DNA of 37,595 bases from Candidatus Aminicenantota bacterium (lineage in GTDB: Bacteria; Acidobacteriota; Aminicenantia; Aminicenantales; Aminicenantaceae): contig CP070750.1 of assembly GCA_020348385.1 (NCBI GenBank), positions 3,372,113-3,409,707 on the forward strand, read 5' to 3'. Position 1 is the first letter of the stretch. Each line of letters starts with the position of its first letter. A program made the position numbers and the translations under genes. A model generated the notes under the pieces. That model saw only the letters and a list, made by a program, of their open reading frames with translations, was not told the origin of the DNA and did not search any database. Below are positions 32,941 through 37,595 of the stretch, piece after piece.

Positions 32941-32994
32941 TACTGTGTTATGTATCAATACTGTGCAATACAAATATACTGTATGATACACTGT
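32941..32994. promoter_or_regulatory. Phased ACTGT direct-repeat array, probable PadR operator
   Basis: TACTGT occurs at 32941-32946, 32959-32964 and 32977-32982, exactly 18 bases apart, and CACTGT follows 12 bases later at 32989-32994. The last two lie in the promoter spacer and the first two in the leader. The regular spacing and position suggest a PadR binding array. This is an inference from sequence. Confidence 0.55.
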
Positions 32995-33001
32995 ATGTAA
33001 A
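32973..33001 (-). promoter_or_regulatory. Promoter of the PadR-HAAS operon
   Basis: On the minus strand TTTACA (33001-32996) and TATATT (32978-32973) with a 17-base spacer are a good sigma-70 promoter; transcription would start near 32966, about 57 bases before ATG 32909. Repeated ACAGT elements overlap its spacer and leader. Confidence 0.7.
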
Positions 33002-33076
33002 GCTTTTTTTGTAATTCTTGACTTTTTTCTGGCGTGAAGTTATTTTGAATCAGATTGAAACCCATGGATTGAGGAT

Positions 33077-35404
33077 ATGGCAGAAGACCCAAAGCACGCC
33101 ACAGAACTTGCGCGGGACATGGGGCTTATGCATGTCACCATGATCGGCGTGGGCGCCATGATCGGTGCCGGGATTTTCGTGCTTACAGGGTTAGCTGCCG
33201 GCGTGGCTGGTCCCGCCCTTCTTATCGTATTTGCTTTTAACGGGTTTGTTACCGGATTGACAGCCATGTCATATGCAGAGCTGGGTTCCTGCTTTCCGGA
33301 AGCGGGAGGCGGATATCTCTGGGTGAAAGAAGCCCTTCCCCAACCCAATGGATTCCTTTCCGGATGGATAAGCTGGTTTGCCCATGCTGTGGCCTGCAGC
33401 CTGTATGCGGTCGCTTTTGGTACATTCAGTGTGGACTTGCTCCATATGGCCGGCATCGATTTCAACAGGCTTTTGTCCTTTACTTCATCCTCTGAACCTT
33501 ATATCCTTGCCGCTAAGCTCATCTCTGTGTTTGCGACAATTTTGTTCGTCTACATCAACTTCCGGGGGGCCAAGGAGACCGGTCAGGCTGAAAGTTTGGT
33601 CACCATACTGAAAATCATCGTAATCGCCATGTTTATAGGATTTGGCCTGTACGCTATCTTCGCCGGCAAAACTCCCGAACCTTGGCCCGACCATTTCCGG
33701 GGATTTTTTCAAAAGGGCCCTTTGGGAATCATCATGGCCATGGGTCTGACCTTCATCGCCTTCGAAGGCTACGAGATCATCGCTCAGTGTGGGGAAGAAG
33801 TTAAAAATCCAAAAAAGAACATCCCGCTTTCGATTTTTCTTTCTCTTCTCATCGTGGTTCCCATCTATATTCTGGTCGCTTTTGTGGCGCTGGGTGCCGC
33901 AGCTCCCGAAGGAGATATGCCGACATGGCAGTATTTGGGAGAAAAAGGAGAGATGGCCATGATCGAAGCCGCCGAGCATTTCATGCTGGGGAAACTGGGC
34001 CGGATCATTTTCCTGATTGGCGGACTGTTCTCCACGATGTCGGCATTGAATGCCACGGTTTATTCATCATCACGGGTCAGCTTTGCCATGGGACGCGACC
34101 ATAACCTGCCATCCGTTTTCGGAAAAATACATGCAAAAAAAAGAACGCCTCACATGGCCGTTTTCATTTCAGGGATGATGATAGTCATGATGGCAGTGCT
34201 CCTGCCGATCGAAGATATCGCCAGCGCCACCGATGCCATGTTTCTGTTGCTTTTCATCTTCGTGAACCTGGCCGTCATCAATTTACGGAAAAACCGCCCG
34301 GATCTAGACCGGGGATTCAGGGTTCCCTTATTTCCATTCATCCCCATCCTCGCAACTGTTCTCAACCTCATCCTGGCTGTGTTCCTTTTCTTCTACAGGC
34401 CCCTTGGGGTGTGGGTTTGTCTGGGGTATCTTGCCTTCGGGATCGGATTTTACTACCTGTATTCACGCAGAAAAGAGTTCGTAGCCAAGGCTGCTCCTGC
34501 TGTTCACGCCGAACACCCTGTTTTCGAAGCCACTCCCCGAGATTTCCATATCCTCGTGCCTGTGGCCAATGATAAGACGGTCGAAAACCTGCAGCGATTT
34601 GCCGTCAGCATGGCCAAAGCTTACAGTGCCGACATCACGGCTTTAAACGTCATCCAGGTTCCTGCCCAGCTTCCCCCGAGCGAGGGCAGGAAATATGTAG
34701 ATAGTGCCCGGTCATTGCTGGGGAAAGCCATCGAGGTCGCCGAGCAAGAACACATCCCTGTATATTCTCTTGTGAAATTGACACACAATGTCCCCAAAGC
34801 CATAATCGAAACATGTGCGGAAAGAAAAATCGATTTGATGGTCCTAGGTTGGGAAGGCGAAAGGGCAACTCGCGACAGAGTTTTCGGAACGATAACAGAT
34901 GAAATCATCCTTAATACCTTATGCGATATCGCCATGGTCTGCCGGTCTCCGGCCGATAAAGAGATCGACAGGATTTTGATACCAATCAGCAACATAAAGT
35001 TCGCGATTCTCTCCTTGAAGATTGCAGAAGCCATTTTAAAAGAAAACGGAACACCTATCGTGCTTTATCATGCAACACATAAGGTAGATGTGTTTCCGAT
35101 TGAAAAAAAATATCGCGAAGATCTTGAAAAACTCAAAAATGAGGTCGATCCATCACGATATGAAATCGTGATCAAATATACACATAATTATGCAGAAGCC
35201 ATTCTGGCTGAGATTCAACACAATGATTTGGTCATCATGGGAGCTCCAGAGGAAGGATTGGTTCGTCGAGCTTTTTTTGGCGACCTGCCTCTCCATATCG
35301 TCAAGGAAACGGATGTTCCCATCATCCTGACCAAAAGATACACCGGGCATGTCAAATCCTGGTTTCAAAAATTCTTCGGTTCCCGCAAAACAATGCTGGA
35401 CTGA
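33077..35404 (+). CDS. APC-family amino-acid permease with two C-terminal USP domains
   Basis: This 775-residue protein is a fusion. Residues 1-455 are an APC-superfamily permease of about 12 helices, with the first-helix motif IGVGAMIGAGIFVLTG and FIAFEGYEIIAQCGEEVKNP, which transports amino acids or polyamines at the inner membrane. Residues about 490-620 and 630-765 are two universal stress protein (USP) domains in the cytoplasm. The first has the ATP-binding pattern G-2X-G-9X-G-T (GWEGERATRDRVFGT); the second does not (GAPEEG then FFGD), so only the first is likely to bind nucleotide. APC-USP fusions are known, and the USP part is thought to tie transport to energy state. ATG 33077 follows GAGG by only two bases. 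The amino-acid substrate is unknown. Confidence 0.9.
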   Translation: MAEDPKHATELARDMGLMHVTMIGVGAMIGAGIFVLTGLAAGVAGPALLIVFAFNGFVTGLTAMSYAELGSCFPEAGGGYLWVKEALPQPNGFLSGWISWFAHAVACSLYAVAFGTFSVDLLHMAGIDFNRLLSFTSSSEPYILAAKLISVFATILFVYINFRGAKETGQAESLVTILKIIVIAMFIGFGLYAIFAGKTPEPWPDHFRGFFQKGPLGIIMAMGLTFIAFEGYEIIAQCGEEVKNPKKNIPLSIFLSLLIVVPIYILVAFVALGAAAPEGDMPTWQYLGEKGEMAMIEAAEHFMLGKLGRIIFLIGGLFSTMSALNATVYSSSRVSFAMGRDHNLPSVFGKIHAKKRTPHMAVFISGMMIVMMAVLLPIEDIASATDAMFLLLFIFVNLAVINLRKNRPDLDRGFRVPLFPFIPILATVLNLILAVFLFFYRPLGVWVCLGYLAFGIGFYYLYSRRKEFVAKAAPAVHAEHPVFEATPRDFHILVPVANDKTVENLQRFAVSMAKAYSADITALNVIQVPAQLPPSEGRKYVDSARSLLGKAIEVAEQEHIPVYSLVKLTHNVPKAIIETCAERKIDLMVLGWEGERATRDRVFGTITDEIILNTLCDIAMVCRSPADKEIDRILIPISNIKFAILSLKIAEAILKENGTPIVLYHATHKVDVFPIEKKYREDLEKLKNEVDPSRYEIVIKYTHNYAEAILAEIQHNDLVIMGAPEEGLVRRAFFGDLPLHIVKETDVPIILTKRYTGHVKSWFQKFFGSRKTMLD

Positions 35405-35417
35405 TAGGGGGTATATC

Positions 35418-36827
35418 ATGGCTTTTGGGAAAAAGCTCTCGCGTCGTGATTTTCTTTCTCAAACGGGCTCTGCTGCGTTAGGAATATTATCTTTCCCCTC
35501 TTTGTTCGCTGGAAAAGCATCTTTTCCGTACCTTCAAGATGAATCTGAAGTGGGTTATGGTCCTTTGGTCAAAGATTCCGACAAAATCATGGATCTCCCC
35601 GAAGGCTTTAGCTACAAGATCATTTCTCGTTCAAGCGAAAAAATGACAGATGGTTTCTATAGGCCTGGGCATCCCGATGGCATGGGCACCTTTGAAGGAC
35701 CGGATGGATTGACGATAATCCTTTGCAATCATGAGAACTTTCCAGAATATCGACCGGAATTCGGACCTTTTGGACCAAACAATCAGCTGTTTCGACGACT
35801 GAGCAGAAGATTGATCTATGATAGAGGAAGAGAGGGTGGCCCTGCCCTCGGAGCTGTGACAACTCTTGTTTATGATACCAAAGCACAGGAACTCCAAGGC
35901 CAGTTTTTAAGCCTGGCGGGAACACTGGTCAATTGTTCAGGGGGTGTGACGCCGTGGAACTCTTGGCTCTCATGTGAGGAGATTTTTCAAAATCCCACGT
36001 TTAATCTGGTAAAAAAACACGGGTATGTTTTCGAAATACCTGCATCGTTAGAACAAAAGATCGTTAAACCGGTGCCTCTCAAAGCTATGGGGCGTTTTGT
36101 CCATGAATCAATCGCCGTTGATCCACAAACGAACATCATCTATTTAACAGAAGATCAACTGGACGGACTCGTCTATCGGTTTCTTCCAAGCCGCCCAGGG
36201 CATTTGGAGGAAGGCGGCCGCCTCCAATGCCTGGCCATAAATTCCATACCCCAGTTCGACACGCGAAATTGGGAAAAACAGAGAGTGAAGCGAGGTGAAA
36301 AATTACTGGTGAGATGGATCGACCTGGAGGATGTGGATCCAAAAAAGGACGACCTCCGCATCCGCGGGCATGAGAAGGAGGGCTCTCTATTTGCCAGCGG
36401 TGAGGGGATGGAATATCTTGATGGGACGGTCTATTTTAGTTGCACAAACGGGGGACGTATCAAAGCGGGCCAGATCTGGGGGTATGTGCCCAGCTCGTAT
36501 GAGGGATCGGAGGGGGAGATCGATTCGCCGGGGCATCTTGAATTGTTGTTGGAAGTGACCGATCGGTCCGTTCTTGAGAACCCTGATCAGATGATCGGAA
36601 CCAAGTGGGGGGATGTGTTTGTCTGTGAAGATGGTTTTGACGAGCAATATTTAGTAGGCCTCACACCCCAGGGGAAGATTTACCGGTTCGCCCACAATGC
36701 TCAAGATGAGTCGGAATTCACGGGGGTTTGTTTTTCCCCAGATGGGAGCACGATGTTCGTCAATTACCAAGTCGCCGGATACACCTTTGCCGTGACCGGG
36801 CCTTGGAAATCGAAAAACAGGGGGTGA
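35418..36827 (+). CDS. Tat-exported PhoX-like protein (DUF839)
   Basis: This 469-residue protein has a good Tat signal at its N-terminus: SRRDFLSQTGSAALGILSFP, with the RRxFL pattern. The body matches the PhoX/DUF839 propeller family: SGGVTPWNSWLSCEE, KAMGRFVHESIAVDP, TYLTEDQ-like LTEDQLDGLVYRF, FSCTNGG, WGDVFVCEDG and the C-terminal FTGVCFSPDGSTMFVNYQ. PhoX enzymes are calcium- and iron-dependent alkaline phosphatases of the periplasm; the full metal-ligand set was not checked here, so activity is inferred. ATG 35418 follows a GGGGG stretch and is preferred over an upstream start at 35349, which overlaps the permease gene. It lies 13 bases after the permease stop and is probably co-transcribed with it. 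The family is firm. Confidence 0.9.
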   Translation: MAFGKKLSRRDFLSQTGSAALGILSFPSLFAGKASFPYLQDESEVGYGPLVKDSDKIMDLPEGFSYKIISRSSEKMTDGFYRPGHPDGMGTFEGPDGLTIILCNHENFPEYRPEFGPFGPNNQLFRRLSRRLIYDRGREGGPALGAVTTLVYDTKAQELQGQFLSLAGTLVNCSGGVTPWNSWLSCEEIFQNPTFNLVKKHGYVFEIPASLEQKIVKPVPLKAMGRFVHESIAVDPQTNIIYLTEDQLDGLVYRFLPSRPGHLEEGGRLQCLAINSIPQFDTRNWEKQRVKRGEKLLVRWIDLEDVDPKKDDLRIRGHEKEGSLFASGEGMEYLDGTVYFSCTNGGRIKAGQIWGYVPSSYEGSEGEIDSPGHLELLLEVTDRSVLENPDQMIGTKWGDVFVCEDGFDEQYLVGLTPQGKIYRFAHNAQDESEFTGVCFSPDGSTMFVNYQVAGYTFAVTGPWKSKNRG

Positions 36828-36831
36828 AGGA

Positions 36832-36859
36832 GGGGAACCAGGAGCTCATCTGGCTCCCC
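36832..36859 (+). terminator. GC-rich hairpin between convergent genes
   Basis: GGGGAACCAG (36832-36841) pairs with CTGGCTCCCC (36850-36859) with one mismatch around an 8-base loop. It begins five bases after the PhoX-like stop codon and ends 43 bases before the convergent gene's stop. No T-tract follows, so it may be a weak or Rho-assisted terminator. Confidence 0.5.
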
Positions 36860-36901
36860 CTGGATTAGTGATCACACATCCTTTTTTGGCGTCTCAGGGC
36901 C

Positions 36902-37534
36902 TTATTTTCCTTTTTTCTTGGCTTTTTCTTTAGCCGCCATCTGTTTTAATTGCTCCAACTTTTCTTTGATCTTTTTCTTTTTTTCCGGATCTTTTTCCTT
37001 AGCGTACATTTCCTTGAGTATCAGCGCTTCCTTTTCGTAGTCGATGTTGGTGGGTTTAACCAGCCCATTTTTCTTCATTTCTTCTAGGTCTTTCAGCTTC
37101 GCTTTTAATTCTTTTTTTACCTTGGGATCCTCGGTGGTTTCCAGCAGTTTTTTGATCTTATTAGTTTTATCAACGTATTCTTTTTCGCTGATGGTTACTG
37201 GTCCGTTTTCTTCCCATCCTGCTTCCTTTTTTGCCTTTTGAATCTCTTTCAACTTATCCTTGATCATCTTTCTCTTTTCTGCATTCTCCGTTTTGGCCAA
37301 CAACTCTTTCAGCTCTTGTTCCTTCTTCATGAGTTCTTCCTGCTTCTTATGCTGTTCCTCTTTGGAAGTCTTTTGATCTTCGATTTTTATCGGGGCATCC
37401 GGATTCATCACGGCATGGTCTGTCGGAGTTGCCGGTCTGGGATTGGCAAAAGCCAGGACGAGAAAACAGATCACAGGGACCAGCATCAGAAATTTGGACT
37501 TAGCCCAGGACTTCGATTTGCCTTTTGTCATCAT
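36902..37534 (-). CDS. Exported Lys/Glu-rich helical repeat protein
   Basis: I do not recognise this 210-residue protein. It has an N-terminal signal peptide (residues 15-30, FLMLVPVICFLVLAFA). After it come three related, highly charged helical units: residues 75-106 (ELKELLAKTENAEKRKMIK onward), 127-157 (IKKLLETTEDPKVKKELKAK onward) and 173-203 (LKEMYAKEKDPEKKKKIKEK onward). Each has a hydrophobic helix, a T/D-E-D/N-P-like turn and a Lys/Leu-rich second helix, so it looks like helical hairpins or coiled coils, with periods of about 52 and 46 residues. The C-terminus is very basic (KEKAKKKGK). ATG 37534 is preferred over an upstream ATG at 37594 because GGAGG lies 6 bases before it. Its function is unknown; it could bind nucleic acids, polyanions or the cell wall in the periplasm. 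Confidence 0.7.
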   Translation of the reverse strand: MMTKGKSKSWAKSKFLMLVPVICFLVLAFANPRPATPTDHAVMNPDAPIKIEDQKTSKEEQHKKQEELMKKEQELKELLAKTENAEKRKMIKDKLKEIQKAKKEAGWEENGPVTISEKEYVDKTNKIKKLLETTEDPKVKKELKAKLKDLEEMKKNGLVKPTNIDYEKEALILKEMYAKEKDPEKKKKIKEKLEQLKQMAAKEKAKKKGK

Positions 37535-37595
37535 GGTTATCCTCCTTTTGATGAGTGAGTGGTTGAAGTTGTTCACGAATTCGAACAAATTCATT

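Noticed and set aside
1..37595. Search for CRISPR arrays, tRNAs, prophage or defence genes
   Set aside because: No regularly spaced repeats, cloverleaf, transposase, integrase or known defence genes were seen.

Overview
The window looks like chromosomal DNA of a Gram-negative bacterium with moderate GC. Outer-membrane machinery shows this: a porin-like barrel, an LpxR-type lipid A deacylase, a decayed TonB-dependent receptor and a LolA-like protein. The mix of a zinc-ribbon/kinase/TolB-like/TPR protein, PD40 propellers, a DUF5117-type metalloprotease and PadR-HAAS regulation resembles Acidobacteriota or Candidatus Aminicenantes. That placement is inference from gene content; the window has no rRNA or other phylogenetic marker. 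I saw no tRNA, rRNA, CRISPR array, transposase, integrase or phage gene.

Layout. 1-2360: the end of a PD40 propeller protein, an Smr-domain protein, and a small membrane protein behind a well-formed promoter and a possible attenuator. 2643-6689: a 1102-aa receptor-like Ser/Thr kinase and two tandem ABM-like small proteins. 6691-9348: a G-rich repeat, then an exported zinc metalloprotease. 9603-13156: a phytoene-desaturase/RetSat-like flavoprotein, an RraA-family protein on the minus strand and a membrane acyltransferase. 13183-19574: a TetR-controlled envelope cluster of outer-membrane barrel, TetR, MMPL/RND transporter and LolA-like carrier, followed by an LpxR-like enzyme. 19768-23741: a PLP aminotransferase and an exported M14 peptidase. 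23774-25435: a TonB-dependent receptor pseudogene (minus). 25640-28751: an exported M28 peptidase and a convergent arginase-family gene with a signal peptide. 28873-32909: glycerate 2-kinase, SPL-like radical SAM protein, DUF3795 protein, and a PadR/HAAS pair. 33077-37534: an APC permease with two USP domains, a Tat-exported PhoX-like protein, and a Lys/Glu-rich exported repeat protein.

How the genes may work together (inference). Three exported metallopeptidases, an aminotransferase, an amino-acid permease and an exported arginase-like enzyme suggest a peptide and amino-acid scavenging lifestyle. The TetR cluster looks like one trans-envelope lipid or hydrophobic-compound system with autoregulation: two identical CAAACGTTTG palindromes flank its promoter's -10 region. 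The most unusual non-coding signal is a family of dispersed G-rich, partly palindromic intergenic elements (6691, 17513, 19625 and 21010). Three of them begin at or within three bases of a stop codon, and one puts a potential G-quadruplex just upstream of a start codon.
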